Shown here: one piece after another, positions 36,291-45,157 of the stretch
Layout of the letters: each line of letters starts with the position of its first letter
How positions within the stretch are numbered: position 1 is the first letter of the stretch
NCBI RefSeq assembly: GCF_006542665.1
Contig: NZ_AP019735.1
Span: forward strand, 3,224,001 to 3,288,000
From: Alistipes communis
GTDB lineage: Bacteria; Bacteroidota; Bacteroidia; Bacteroidales; Rikenellaceae
Direction of reading: 5' to 3'
Length of the DNA: 64,000 nt
Notes under the pieces: model-generated
The model's database searches: none
Told to the model about the DNA's origin: nothing
Seen by the model: only the letters and a program-made list of their open reading frames with translations
Made by a program: the position numbers and the translations under genes

Positions 36291-37314
36291 CTTTTTCAAG
36301 GTTTTGAAGAAAATCCGTTGCCGAATCGTCTATGAATGAAATGTTTATCGGTTGGTAAAACAATCTGCTGCGAATCTCGGCGGGCACCTTGCCGCGCCCC
36401 GCAAGTTTGACGGCGTCCTTCTCGGTCGTGAGCACCATTGCAGCCGGATGCTGTGCGATAAGCCCCGCCAGCGTCTTCAAATCCTTCACCCGATAGACGT
36501 GATGGTCTTCGAATCGCAGCTCCCCGACCACGCGATAGCACGCTGAGGCGCCGCGCACGAACTGTGCCGGATTGCCGATTCCCGACATCAGGATCACCTC
36601 CGTACCCGGATCGAAGCCCTCGGCCGGAGCCTCCCCGAAGACGGGCTGCGGGCGGAACGCCTCCATGCGGGTGAAATAGATGTTCTGGTAGGCGGCTTCG
36701 ATCAGCACCTTGCGCATGATGCGCCGGTCGAGCGGATTCATCTCCTCGGGACATTTGGTCACGATGAAATAGTGGGCGCGGTGCAACTGCCCGGGCACGT
36801 CGCGCAGCGAGCCGAGCGGAAGCATCCGATCCTCCTGCACGGGGCGTGTGGCGTCGATCAGCACGACGTTGATCTTCGCCTCTACATAACGGTGCTGGAA
36901 ACCGTCGTCCATGACGATCAGATCCACCTCGGGATGCTCGGTGCGGATGCGGCGGATACCGTCCGCCCGCCGTTCGCACACCACGACGCACACATCGGGA
37001 AATTTGCGTTTGATCTGCAACGGTTCGTCGCCCACGTCGCGGTAATGATCCGTCGCCGCAACCTCGCGGTAACCCTTCGTGCGACGGCCGTAACCGCGCG
37101 ACAGCAATGCCACGCGATGCGTCTGCGACATGTAGTCGACGATCATTTCGGCCAGCGGAGTCTTGCCCGTACCGCCGACGGTGATGTTGCCGATGCAGAT
37201 GACCGGAATGTCGAACTTCTCGCTATGCAGAATCCCCCAATCGAACAACTGATGACGGAACAGAACCGCCATCTTGTAAAGCCATGAAGCAGGATACAGC
37301 AGGAATTTGAACAT
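36271..37314 (-). CDS. lpxK: Tetraacyldisaccharide 4'-kinase
   Basis: A 347-residue membrane-associated kinase that adds the 4'-phosphate to the lipid A precursor. Walker A is GNITVGGTGKTPLAE near residue 47, with the following RGYGRRTKGY and the family signature DDGFQHR. An N-terminal hydrophobic segment anchors it. It is the first gene of a three-gene unit with pnp and ssb. A clear promoter lies 30 bases upstream. Confidence 0.96.
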   Translation of the reverse strand: MFKFLLYPASWLYKMAVLFRHQLFDWGILHSEKFDIPVICIGNITVGGTGKTPLAEMIVDYMSQTHRVALLSRGYGRRTKGYREVAATDHYRDVGDEPLQIKRKFPDVCVVVCERRADGIRRIRTEHPEVDLIVMDDGFQHRYVEAKINVVLIDATRPVQEDRMLPLGSLRDVPGQLHRAHYFIVTKCPEEMNPLDRRIMRKVLIEAAYQNIYFTRMEAFRPQPVFGEAPAEGFDPGTEVILMSGIGNPAQFVRGASACYRVVGELRFEDHHVYRVKDLKTLAGLIAQHPAAMVLTTEKDAVKLAGRGKVPAEIRSRLFYQPINISFIDDSATDFLQNLEKDVKSDS

Positions 37315-37342
37315 TACTCTCGGTGCACAATCTCTCGATTTT

Positions 37343-37374
37343 CAAAGGTAGCAAAAAGAATCGGATCCCCCAAA
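37343..37374 (-). promoter_or_regulatory. lpxK promoter
   Basis: TTTG (37374-37371), a 20-base spacer and TACCTTTG (37350-37343) on the minus strand. It is one of the cleanest matches to the Bacteroidetes -33/-7 consensus in the window. Confidence 0.8.
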
Positions 37375-37534
37375 CAATAAGCGCCAAAACCATCCGGGAA
37401 AGGATTTATGCCGCAATATTCGACAGGATTCGATCGTTTCCCGGGTAACTTCGGCTTCGCCTTGGCCGCTTCCGTTTCCACAGAATCGACGGTATCTTTT
37501 TCGACGAAATGACGATGGCGAAACGTCGAAAAAC

Positions 37535-37565
37535 AGAGCGAGAGAAATTCATCCCTCGCTCTCGG
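37535..37565 (-). terminator. Terminator after DUF4886 gene
   Basis: AGAGCGAG pairs with CTCGCTCT over a loop of about 12 bases, and on the minus strand TGTTTTTCG follows. It lies just past the DUF4886 lipoprotein stop at 37581. Confidence 0.75.
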
Positions 37566-37580
37566 CAACTCCGTCACTCC

Positions 37581-39230
37581 CTATAACAACAGATCCATCT
37601 GCGGAAGCGGTTTGTTCTCATTATTCGGATCACCGGCAATACGCGAGACACACTTGATATTCGGATGGCCGAGCCACTTGTCATTCACCTGGTATGCCGA
37701 ACAACATATCTGACGCACCACGAACTCCGAGGTGGGATTGTCCAGAACGACCGTAAATTCTATGACTCTCTGAGACGCATCGAACGCCTGATTGTATGTG
37801 ACGGTTTCGCCGCTCAAAGGGAGGGTTTCGGTTTTTAACTCAAAACTCGGAACCGGCTTGAAAACATCTCCGTCCTTGTATTCGATGCGCCAATATTTCG
37901 CACCATAGTTGCCAGGGTTGTAGGTATAAACGATACGAAGCCGCGTGCCCTCGGCAAATTCGTGACCTCCCGTCGTTGCGAACTGCCAGTAATCTCCGGC
38001 CATGGGCCCGCTCATCACCGGCTGGCCTCCGTTCGAAACATCGAGCGTACTCAAACCGGCAGCGTCTTCCGGCCATTCGGTCTTATCGACCTGGACATAA
38101 CTCAATCGACCCGCACCCTCTTCGTTGGCCTCGAAATAACCCCTTTCACCGGGTTCGTTGTCATATCGGTAGACTCCGAGTTCATCCTGTCCCGTCCATG
38201 TTTCACAACCGCCGTCGGCAACCGTTCGTTCACGACTGAAATACCACTTCGCCAGCACGGTATGCGGTTCGTCCCCGTCTTCGCCGGCAGGCTTTTCGAA
38301 ATACGACAGATCGGTAACGACATAGGGATGTTCGCACGCCTCGTGAGCCGCGGTCTGACAAACGAGCGCATCGGTTTCCGAGATCGCGGACGGACGATAC
38401 GCATTACCGACAACGCTCCGGCCCATGATCTTTTCGAACCACAAGCACCCTGCCGTATAGCGGCCGATCGTATAGTTGAGATGCCAACCGTCGCGGGTAA
38501 CGTTGTCGCCGAAATAAGACGTTCTGACATTCTGAATCGCATCCATACTGTTCATAACCAGACCTATTTCAGGATGAGCGGCTACGACCTCCTTCGTCGC
38601 GCCGCATATCATCTCGTACATTTTCGCCTGATCGTAACCATAATAGCTGAATTTAACGCCGGTGTAGCCCTCTTTCGCCGCCCACGGGGCATGATATACG
38701 AGTCGGGCATCGGGACATTTCGACCGCACGTAATTCAACAGATTCGTAAGATCGGGCTCCATCGAATGAGTCGTACCTTCGTACGTCGTATCGTAAAACC
38801 CGTGGAATCCCCTACCTTCCTGAACACTGACAAACGTCCAGTCCTCGTCTGCCAACGCCGTCGACAGTTTTACGGAAGAGGTTTTGGTCATAACGCCATC
38901 CACAATCTTACGATAACTGTAAGCCGCCGCATCCGATGCGGCATTCGCAGCATGAGTTTCCAGAGGACATCCGCCGATATACATATTTCCGATGACCACC
39001 TTTTGCCCCACGGCCTCGAAGAGCCCATACAACTCCTGCTCGACCGCATCGGCCGAGAAACTGTTGCCGATAGCAAGGATTTTGACGGTTTCGGGGAGCA
39101 CCGGAACCTCCGGTTCGGAATCGCCGCTCCCCGAAGGAGCGGCCGCAGCCTCTTCGGCATTGGTGCAATTCACGAAAATCAATGCAAATGCAATGGACAT
39201 CAAACGACATATCCGGCTCATTTTTCCCAT
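37581..39230 (-). CDS. DUF4886 lipoprotein (SGNH-hydrolase-like)
   Basis: A lipoprotein of about 549 residues. The ATG at 39230 gives MGKMSRICRLMSIAFALIFVNC, a signal peptide with lipobox Cys22; an ATG at 39260 is the alternative. The DUF4886 domain begins KILAIGNSFSADAVEQEL, the Ser-containing motif of an SGNH-type esterase, and the later DGWHLNYTIGRYTAGCLWF carries the likely Asp/His. The C-terminal 250 residues form beta-rich domains with carbohydrate-binding character (ending at KPLPQMDLLL). A surface glycan esterase is plausible. Such proteins are usually near polysaccharide utilisation loci, but none is visible here. Confidence 0.75.
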   Translation of the reverse strand: MGKMSRICRLMSIAFALIFVNCTNAEEAAAAPSGSGDSEPEVPVLPETVKILAIGNSFSADAVEQELYGLFEAVGQKVVIGNMYIGGCPLETHAANAASDAAAYSYRKIVDGVMTKTSSVKLSTALADEDWTFVSVQEGRGFHGFYDTTYEGTTHSMEPDLTNLLNYVRSKCPDARLVYHAPWAAKEGYTGVKFSYYGYDQAKMYEMICGATKEVVAAHPEIGLVMNSMDAIQNVRTSYFGDNVTRDGWHLNYTIGRYTAGCLWFEKIMGRSVVGNAYRPSAISETDALVCQTAAHEACEHPYVVTDLSYFEKPAGEDGDEPHTVLAKWYFSRERTVADGGCETWTGQDELGVYRYDNEPGERGYFEANEEGAGRLSYVQVDKTEWPEDAAGLSTLDVSNGGQPVMSGPMAGDYWQFATTGGHEFAEGTRLRIVYTYNPGNYGAKYWRIEYKDGDVFKPVPSFELKTETLPLSGETVTYNQAFDASQRVIEFTVVLDNPTSEFVVRQICCSAYQVNDKWLGHPNIKCVSRIAGDPNNENKPLPQMDLLL

Positions 39231-39593
39231 ATAATTAGATAGTTTCAAGTTGATATTCATCCAATTCCGATGCCCGTTCCAGACCAAGGGTCCGATTCTC
39301 CGGCCAGCTTTGACGAAACCGACAACGTCGATTCCGGATAACCGGACATCTCGAACCACACGGTATTCCGAGATCGTTTTCACCGTCCGATCTTCCCTAG
39401 CGGAACTCGATATCCATTGTAAAATTACAGAATAAAATCAGAAAATACATAGAATATTTCATCTTTAATTGGTGTTCATCCGTTATTCTATCCCTAAACT
39501 CACCGACAACCGACACAACAGGTCGCATAAGACAAAGGAGGCCCTCTTTTATCCGCGACAAACAATATTTATCGCTATTTCGCCGTTTTTTTA
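39231..39593. other. Gap between DUF4886 and M23 peptidase genes
   Basis: An AT-rich divergent gap of about 360 bases. The frame upstream of the DUF4886 start stays open to 39383 but lacks a signal-like character, so I treat it as leader. The promoter of the peptidase gene is at its right end. I see no RNA gene or repeat. Confidence 0.45.
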
Positions 39594-39601
39594 TAACTTT
39601 G
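39594..39601 (+). promoter_or_regulatory. M23 peptidase promoter -7 box
   Basis: TAACTTTG matches the -7 consensus and ends four bases before the ATG. The mRNA is probably leaderless. Confidence 0.65.
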
Positions 39602-39605
39602 TAAC

Positions 39606-40889
39606 ATGATGGAACGACTGATGAAATTCGCGGCGCTGGGCGTCGCATGGATCGCCTGGGGCTGCGGTTCGGGCAACACCGCCGCTTCGGACGACGCAGA
39701 GACCGAAGAAGAGATCGTCGAGCAAAATCTGCTCTACGGCATCCCTGCCGACGACTACCGCATCGAACACGGCGAAATCGCCCCGGGAGAAACGATGGGA
39801 CGTATCCTGAACCGCTACGGAGTAGGCGCAGCGACCGTCGACCGGCTCGACCGCGCAGCCAAAACCGACTTCCCGCTCGACGGCATCCGTGCCGGCAATC
39901 CCTACACGGTCTTCATCCACGAAGACTCGCTCAACACCCCGCATCTGGACTATCTGGTCTACGAACGCAACGCATCCCAATACGTCGTTTTCGGTCTCCA
40001 CAGCGTCGATTCGGTCAGCGTCACGCTCGGCGAAAAACCCGTCAGCGTCCGCCGTCAGAAGAAACAGGCCACGATCGACAGTTCGCTGTGGGGCGCCATC
40101 ATGCGCGAGCAGATGCCCTATGCGTTGGCCGCCGAACTGGAAGAGATCTACCAATGGAGCATCGACTTCTTCGGCATCCAGAAAGGCGACGCCTTCACGG
40201 TGGTCTACGACGAGCGGATCATCGACACGACGGCCGTCGGCATCGGGCGCGTCTGGGGCGCCAAATTCACCCATGCCGGCAAGGACTACTACGCCATTCC
40301 GTTCCGTCAGAACAACCGCATCCAATACTGGGACGTCAACGGCGGCAGTCTGCGCAAGCAACTGCTCAAAGCGCCGCTCAAATATTCGCGCATCAGTTCC
40401 CGTTTCTCCAACGCACGCCTGCACCCGATCTACAAGGTCTACCGTCCCCACCACGGTGTCGACTACGCCGCGCCGAAGGGGACTCCCGTCCGTGCCGTAG
40501 CCGACGGCGTGGTAACCTTCAAAGGCTGGGGCGGCGGCGGCGGAAATACCCTGAAAATCAAGCACCCGGGCAATATGATGAGCGGTTACCTGCACCTGAG
40601 CCGTTTCGCCAAGGGTATCGCGCAGGGGTCGCGCGTGTCGCAGGGCCAACTGATCGGATACGTGGGCAGCACCGGCGCTTCGACCGGCCCGCACCTCGAT
40701 TTCCGGCTTTGGCGCAACGGCAAGCCGATCGATCCGCTCAAAGCGCCCTCCGAGCCTGCCGAACCCATCGCGGCGCAGAACCGTGCGGCCTTCGAGTTCG
40801 TGCGCGACCGCATCGTGGCCGAACTCGACGGCGAAGTGAGCGACTCGCTGCGCATCACGCAACTCGACTCCATTCGCATCGGGCAATGA
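39606..40889 (+). CDS. M23 peptidase with OapA-like N-terminus
   Basis: A 427-residue lipoprotein peptidase. The signal MMERLMKFAALGVAWIAWGC has a Cys at residue 20. The middle shows the LysM/OapA-like GEIAPGETMGRILNRYGV. The C-terminal M23 domain has HPIYKVYRPHHGVDYAAPKGTPV, where the His and Asp bind zinc, and GASTGPHLDFRLW with the third His. It would cut peptidoglycan cross-links in the periplasm. It heads an overlapping four-gene unit with the PNPOx-like protein, ispD and a PH-like protein. Confidence 0.93.
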   Translation: MMERLMKFAALGVAWIAWGCGSGNTAASDDAETEEEIVEQNLLYGIPADDYRIEHGEIAPGETMGRILNRYGVGAATVDRLDRAAKTDFPLDGIRAGNPYTVFIHEDSLNTPHLDYLVYERNASQYVVFGLHSVDSVSVTLGEKPVSVRRQKKQATIDSSLWGAIMREQMPYALAAELEEIYQWSIDFFGIQKGDAFTVVYDERIIDTTAVGIGRVWGAKFTHAGKDYYAIPFRQNNRIQYWDVNGGSLRKQLLKAPLKYSRISSRFSNARLHPIYKVYRPHHGVDYAAPKGTPVRAVADGVVTFKGWGGGGGNTLKIKHPGNMMSGYLHLSRFAKGIAQGSRVSQGQLIGYVGSTGASTGPHLDFRLWRNGKPIDPLKAPSEPAEPIAAQNRAAFEFVRDRIVAELDGEVSDSLRITQLDSIRIGQ

Positions 40890-41320
40890 GCGCACGGCAA
40901 CAGCAACCTACGGAGGTCGACGAACGGATCGCACGGTTCCTCGGACGGCATCATGTGCTGACGCTGGCCACGGCAGCCGACGGAACGCCCTACTGCGCCA
41001 ATGCGTTCTACGCCTACGACAAGGGACGCAACCGGCTGGTCTTCACCTCCGACCTCTCAACCCGCCACGCGCGGGAGATGCTCGCCGAGCGACGGGTCGC
41101 CGCCTCGGTCGTGCTCGAAACGCGGATCGTGGGAAAGGTACAGGGTTTGCAGCTCTGCGGCACGGTCGCACGCGGCGACGAGGAGGACAAACGGCGTTAT
41201 CTGCACCGGTTCCCCTATGCGGCGCTGGCGGAACTGACGCTGTGGGCGCTTGTGCCCGATTACCTCAAATTCACGGACAACACGCTCGGATTCGGAAAAA
41301 AACTGATATGGAAAGCATAA
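40886..41320 (+). CDS. Pyridoxamine 5'-phosphate oxidase-like flavoprotein
   Basis: A 144-residue split-barrel protein of the PNPOx/YhbP-like superfamily, which binds FMN, F420 or haem. The core is HHVLTLATAADGTPYCANAFYAYD, then LVFTSDLSTRHAREMLAE and VAASVVLETRIVGKVQGLQLCG. True PNPOx enzymes are longer and carry a C-terminal extension, so the reaction cannot be named. The ATG overlaps the peptidase stop by four bases and the 3' end overlaps ispD by 13, so it is tightly coupled. Confidence 0.8.
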   Translation: MSARQQQPTEVDERIARFLGRHHVLTLATAADGTPYCANAFYAYDKGRNRLVFTSDLSTRHAREMLAERRVAASVVLETRIVGKVQGLQLCGTVARGDEEDKRRYLHRFPYAALAELTLWALVPDYLKFTDNTLGFGKKLIWKA

Positions 41321-42003
41321 CATCGCACATAGGGGTCGTCGTCGTCGCCGGCGGCAGCGGCTCGCGCATGGGCGGCAACCTGCCCAAACAATTCATGCTG
41401 CTCGACGGCCAGCCCATACTGGCCCGCACGATCAACAACTTCGCGGAGGCGCTGCCCGGCGCCGAGATCGTCGTCGTCCTGCCAGCCGACTACATCGACT
41501 TTTGGCAGGACTACGCCCGCCGTTTCGACGTCGCCGAACACCGCACGACGGCCGGCGGCGCCGAGCGCTTCCACTCCGTTGCGAACGGCATCGCCGCACT
41601 CTCCGATGCGTGCGACCTGATCGCCGTGCAGGATGGCGTGCGTCCGCTGGCGACGCACGAGGCTATCCGGCGGATCGCCCGAACGGCAGAGCGGGAAGGT
41701 TCGGCCATTCCCGTCGTACAGCCGGTCGATTCGTTTCGCATCGTGACGGCGGAAGGAGCGTCGCATCCCGTGGAACGGGCGACGCTGCGCATCGTCCAGA
41801 CTCCCCAATTCTTCCGCGCCGAACTGCTCCGCAGAGCCTATGCCTGCGCCTACGATCCCGCCTTCACCGACGACGCGACGGTCGTCGAAGCCGCAGGCGG
41901 CGTTCTGCGGCTCGTCGAAGGCGAGACGACGAACCTGAAAATCACCACCCGCGACGATCTGGCCGTCGCAGAGGCCATCCTCGCCCGCCGCACGGAAGCA
42001 TGA
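41308..42003 (+). CDS. ispD: 2-C-methyl-D-erythritol 4-phosphate cytidylyltransferase
   Basis: A 231-residue enzyme that makes CDP-methylerythritol in the non-mevalonate pathway. The nucleotide-binding VVVAGGSGSRMGGNLPKQF is at residues about 13-30. The AVQDGVRPLAT block and the TTAGGAERFHSVANGI block fit the family. The start at 41308 is inside the previous gene; upstream in-frame codons would add a non-homologous extension. A four-base overlap joins it to the PH-like gene. Confidence 0.95.
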   Translation: MESITSHIGVVVVAGGSGSRMGGNLPKQFMLLDGQPILARTINNFAEALPGAEIVVVLPADYIDFWQDYARRFDVAEHRTTAGGAERFHSVANGIAALSDACDLIAVQDGVRPLATHEAIRRIARTAEREGSAIPVVQPVDSFRIVTAEGASHPVERATLRIVQTPQFFRAELLRRAYACAYDPAFTDDATVVEAAGGVLRLVEGETTNLKITTRDDLAVAEAILARRTEA

Positions 42004-42491
42004 AACGGGTCTTCAAATACCGGTTCAGCCGCCGGACGCTCTACCTCAGCGCGTTCTACATCCTCGTGCTGGCACTCATCGGACTGGGGCTACATTCGCT
42101 CTACATCGGAGGCTACCTCTCGGCATGGTTCGTCTCGCTCGTGGTCGCCCTTTTCGCGCTGATGTCGCTCTCTATCCCGCGCAAGATCGTGGTCAAGAAG
42201 GCCACGGTCGAGATCCTGTGTCTGCTCGACATGACCGAGATCCCGCGGATGGAGATCGCCTCCGTACAACGGGTCGACCCGCGGCAGATGCGGTGGGTCG
42301 TTCCTCTGTTCGGCGGATACGGATTCTTCGGTTATTACGGTTATTATTTCGACCTGAAAACGTTCGAGAAAGTGGTCGTCTACGCTTCGGAGTGGAAGAA
42401 TCTGGTGGAGATCGTCGACATCTACGAACAACGCTACTACGTTTCGTGCACCCAGGCCGACGAACTCGTCGCCCTGCTGCAATCCGAATGA
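42000..42491 (+). CDS. PH-domain-like membrane protein
   Basis: A 163-residue protein with two membrane helices near the N-terminus (LYLSAFYILVLALIGLGLHS and a following segment), then a soluble domain of about 100 residues. That domain has the strand pattern of bacterial PH-like domains (IPRKIVVKKATVEILCL, RMEIASVQRV, GYYFDLKTFEKVVVYASEWKNLVEI). Function unknown. The ATG overlaps the ispD stop by four bases. The hairpin at 42491-42522 ends the unit. Confidence 0.7.
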   Translation: MKRVFKYRFSRRTLYLSAFYILVLALIGLGLHSLYIGGYLSAWFVSLVVALFALMSLSIPRKIVVKKATVEILCLLDMTEIPRMEIASVQRVDPRQMRWVVPLFGGYGFFGYYGYYFDLKTFEKVVVYASEWKNLVEIVDIYEQRYYVSCTQADELVALLQSE

Positions 42492-42522
42492 AAAAGAGCG
42501 CCCGTCCGCCGAGCACTCTTTT
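42491..42522. terminator. Bidirectional terminator
   Basis: AAAAGAG and CTCTTTT arms, with two further GC pairs and a wobble pair, around a GC-rich loop. The T-run side works on both strands. It separates the ispD unit from the convergent alkaline phosphatase gene. Confidence 0.75.
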
Positions 42523-42543
42523 CTATTTCCGGTCTCTTCGCAC

Positions 42544-43710
42544 CTATTCCAGTTCGAGTATCTCCATCAGCCGGTTCGCCAGATCGGAGTTCTCCATCAC
42601 GCCGTTGATGCGCTCGGCGCCCGTACCGTAAAGATAGACGGGAACCATGACGGCCGTATGGCTTTTCGAGCCGTATTTATACAGCACGCCGCTCTCGGAC
42701 TTCGTGAAATCGGCATTGCCGCTCGGCAACGTCAGACCGCCCGTTTCGTGGTCGGCCGTAACGACGAGCAGCGTCCCCGGATGCGCATCGACGTACTCCA
42801 TGGCCACGCGCACCGCCCGATCGAAATCGCGCATCTCCGCGAGAATTCCCTCCGAGTCGTTACGGTGCGACACGTAGTCGATCATCGACCCCTCGACCAC
42901 GAGCATGAAGCCTTCGTCCCGCTCCGCAGCGTCGTTCGACAGAATCTCCAACGCCTTCCCGACGGCGCGGGGAAGATAGTCGCCGCGCCCCTTGTGTGCA
43001 TAGGGCATGTGCTTGGATGCGAACAGCCCGATGACCTTGCCCGACGTGATCGTATCGGCGGCCGCAAGGGTGTCGATCACACGGTATCCCTTCGTCCGCA
43101 ACCGATCGACGAGCGTCGTTCCGTCCGCCCGGCGTGCGGTGAAATAGCGCTTCCCGCCGCCGAACGCCACATCGACGCCACTCTCGACCAGCTGTTCGGC
43201 GATCGGTTCGAGCGTCCGCCTATAAACCTGATGCGCATAAAAGGCTCCCGGCGTGGCATGGGGCAGGTAGCAGGTCACGACCAGCCCCGTCGCCATTCCC
43301 CGCCGCACGGCCTTCGCCATCATCGACTCGACGGCCGTACTGTCGGGCAGAACGCCCAGCATACTGTTGTTGGTCTTGTGGCCCGTGGCCAGCGCCGTGC
43401 CGGCCGCGGCGGAATCGGTCACCCTGTTGTTCCGCGAATAGCTCTTGATGAGCGCCACGTTCTCGGCCCGCATGAACGAGACGGGATTGTCGTACCCCTC
43501 GGCGATCTGCAACATCGTCACATGGGCCAGCCCCATACCGTCGCCGATCATGTAGATCAGATTCCGCACCGTATCGCACTCCGCGACGCAGGCGGCCTGC
43601 CGCACAGGATTTTTCGCGCCGCCGCGCTTTACGCGACGAGCGTCCGCAGGCGTCGCCAGCAACAGCACGGCAGCCGCGAACACGCCCAAGCATCGTTTCC
43701 AATCGTCCAT
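42544..43710 (-). CDS. PhoA-type alkaline phosphatase
   Basis: A 388-residue periplasmic phosphomonoesterase with a signal peptide (about residues 1-25). Motifs are YMIGDGMGLAHVTML for a metal-binding Asp, VTDSAAAGTALATGHKT with the Ser nucleophile, VVEGSMIDYVSHRND and VTADHETGGL for further metal ligands. The ATG at 43710 is chosen over an in-frame TTG 18 bases earlier. It differs from the PafA-like enzyme at 25650, so the genome carries both phosphatase types. Expression under phosphate starvation is likely in the family, but no Pho box was seen. Confidence 0.9.
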   Translation of the reverse strand: MDDWKRCLGVFAAAVLLLATPADARRVKRGGAKNPVRQAACVAECDTVRNLIYMIGDGMGLAHVTMLQIAEGYDNPVSFMRAENVALIKSYSRNNRVTDSAAAGTALATGHKTNNSMLGVLPDSTAVESMMAKAVRRGMATGLVVTCYLPHATPGAFYAHQVYRRTLEPIAEQLVESGVDVAFGGGKRYFTARRADGTTLVDRLRTKGYRVIDTLAAADTITSGKVIGLFASKHMPYAHKGRGDYLPRAVGKALEILSNDAAERDEGFMLVVEGSMIDYVSHRNDSEGILAEMRDFDRAVRVAMEYVDAHPGTLLVVTADHETGGLTLPSGNADFTKSESGVLYKYGSKSHTAVMVPVYLYGTGAERINGVMENSDLANRLMEILELE

Positions 43711-43799
43711 CTTCCGAATCTTTTTCAAACGACAAAAATAGCCACAATCAACGGATAATACAATCTTTTTTATTACTTTTACGAAAAATTCGAGCGACT

Positions 43800-44462
43800 A
43801 TGAACGTGAAAATAGCCCCCGACTGGCAGGAACTGCTGGCCCCCGAATTCGAAAAACCCTACTTCGCGCAACTCGTCGACTTCGTTCGCAACGAATACGC
43901 CACACAGCGCATCTATCCGCGCGGCAGCAACATCTTCCGCGCCTTCGACAAGTGCCCGTTCGAGAAACTCAAAGTGGTCATCATCGGCCAAGACCCCTAT
44001 CACGGCGAGGGGCAGGCCAACGGACTCTGTTTTTCGGTGAACGACGGTATTCCCTTTCCCCCGTCGTTGCAGAACATCTTTCAGGAGATATCGACCGACA
44101 TCGGTACGCCCGTTCCTTCGACCGGCAACCTCGACCGGTGGGCCGAACAGGGCGTCCTGCTGCTCAATTCGGTACTGACCGTGCGGGCCCATCAGGCCGC
44201 TTCGCACGCCGGACGCGGGTGGGAAACCTTCACCGATGCCGTCGTCCGTGCCATCGCCGAGCGCAAAACGGGGATCGTCTACATGCTCTGGGGCAGTTAC
44301 GCCCAGCGCAAAGGCGCGATCGCCAGCCCGCTGAACAACTGCATACTGAAAGCCGTCCACCCCTCTCCGCTTTCGGTCTACCGCGGATTCTTCGGCTGCC
44401 GGCACTTCTCGCAGGCCAACGAATATCTCCTGAGCCACGGAAAAGAGCCGATCGTCTGGTAG
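43800..44462 (+). CDS. ung: Uracil-DNA glycosylase
   Basis: A 220-residue family 1 UDG that removes uracil from DNA as the first step of base excision repair. The catalytic water-activating loop is GQDPYHGEGQANGLCFS at residues 63-79. The DNA-intercalating HPSPLSVYRGFFG loop is near residue 187. Length and motifs are complete. It is the only gene of its transcript, and the tandem promoter array begins 28 bases past its stop. Confidence 0.97.
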   Translation: MNVKIAPDWQELLAPEFEKPYFAQLVDFVRNEYATQRIYPRGSNIFRAFDKCPFEKLKVVIIGQDPYHGEGQANGLCFSVNDGIPFPPSLQNIFQEISTDIGTPVPSTGNLDRWAEQGVLLLNSVLTVRAHQAASHAGRGWETFTDAVVRAIAERKTGIVYMLWGSYAQRKGAIASPLNNCILKAVHPSPLSVYRGFFGCRHFSQANEYLLSHGKEPIVW

Positions 44463-44489
44463 CAGCGCAGGATTACCACGGCTTTCGCA

Positions 44490-44712
44490 TATCTGCGGCT
44501 TCGGCTCGCGGAGACTCCGTTTCGATAAGCGTAAAATTCGCTTTGCACGCGGTTTATTCGTACTTTGGCTGCGCCGTAGATACTCCACTCGGCAAAATGC
44601 AAACGAGTTTGCTTTTGCCCTCGCTTATTCGTATCTTTGACTTCGTCGAAGATACTCTCGTTCGGCAATGTTCAAATAAATTTGACATTGCACTCACTTA
44701 TTCGTATCTTTG
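44490..44712 (+). repeat. Four tandem hairpin promoters before the 67-residue gene
   Basis: Four units with a period of 71-73 bases. Their -7 boxes are TATCTGCG (44490, decayed), TACTTTGG (44561), TATCTTTG (44632) and TATCTTTG (44705). In the last three the -33 element (TTCG at 44537, TTTG at 44608 and TTTG at 44681) is exactly 20 bases before the -7 box. The -33 TTTG sits in the right arm of an inverted repeat that differs in sequence from unit to unit but keeps pairing (GGCAAAATGCAAAC with GTTTGCTTTTGCC; GGCAATGTTCAAAT with AATTTGACATTGC). All keep CTTATTCGTATCTTTG or a close form. Confidence 0.8.
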
Positions 44713-44830
44713 TCTTCGGATAAACTCCTGACGGAAGAGGCGATCACCGCACCCCGCCTGTACTCGAACCCAGGCCCGATGTGCGGCGCGTACGGCCCTC
44801 GCAGGAAAACTCACATTTTAACCGACCGTT

Positions 44831-45034
44831 ATGAAAGGCCTGAAATTTCTGATGACGCTCTGCTCGATAGCGCTCGTCGTATTCATTTTCCTCACGCTGT
44901 GGAAATTCATGACCGGCGGCTTCATCTTCGCCGCCGTCGGAGCGGTGGCGTCGGTGGTATTGTTCGCCATACTGACCGTACTGCGGCGCCAGTTGCGGAT
45001 CATGAAGATCATGAACACCGAGGATTTCGAGTAG
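44831..45034 (+). CDS. Small two-helix membrane protein, unknown
   Basis: A 67-residue protein with two hydrophobic helices (about residues 9-27 and 31-49) and a basic-to-acidic tail (RRQLRIMKIMNTEDFE). I do not recognise the family. It is clearly intended to be expressed: four tandem promoter units precede it and a 38-base perfect palindrome follows. The leader between the last -7 box and the ATG is about 115 bases and has no obvious structure. Confidence 0.65.
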   Translation: MKGLKFLMTLCSIALVVFIFLTLWKFMTGGFIFAAVGAVASVVLFAILTVLRRQLRIMKIMNTEDFE

Positions 45035-45099
45035 CACGCCATCCGCCCGAACCGACGGAGGACGTCGTCCGCACGGCATCCCTCGTTCTCGCCGGGAAC

Positions 45100-45137
45100 A
45101 TACGGAGGGCCGCCCCGATCGGGGCGGCCCTCCGTAT
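45100..45137. terminator. Perfect 38-base palindrome, bidirectional terminator
   Basis: ATACGGAGGGCCGCCCC followed by the centre GATC and its exact complement, with no mismatch. It lies between the convergent small membrane protein gene and the efflux operon. The stem is long, but the flanking T run is weak on both sides. Confidence 0.7.
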
Positions 45138-45157
45138 CGTAAGGATGCGGCACAGCG

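Noticed and set aside
37314..37577. 87-codon minus-strand frame upstream of lpxK
   Set aside because: It covers the clean lpxK promoter and the DUF4886 terminator, and its product has no family-like features.
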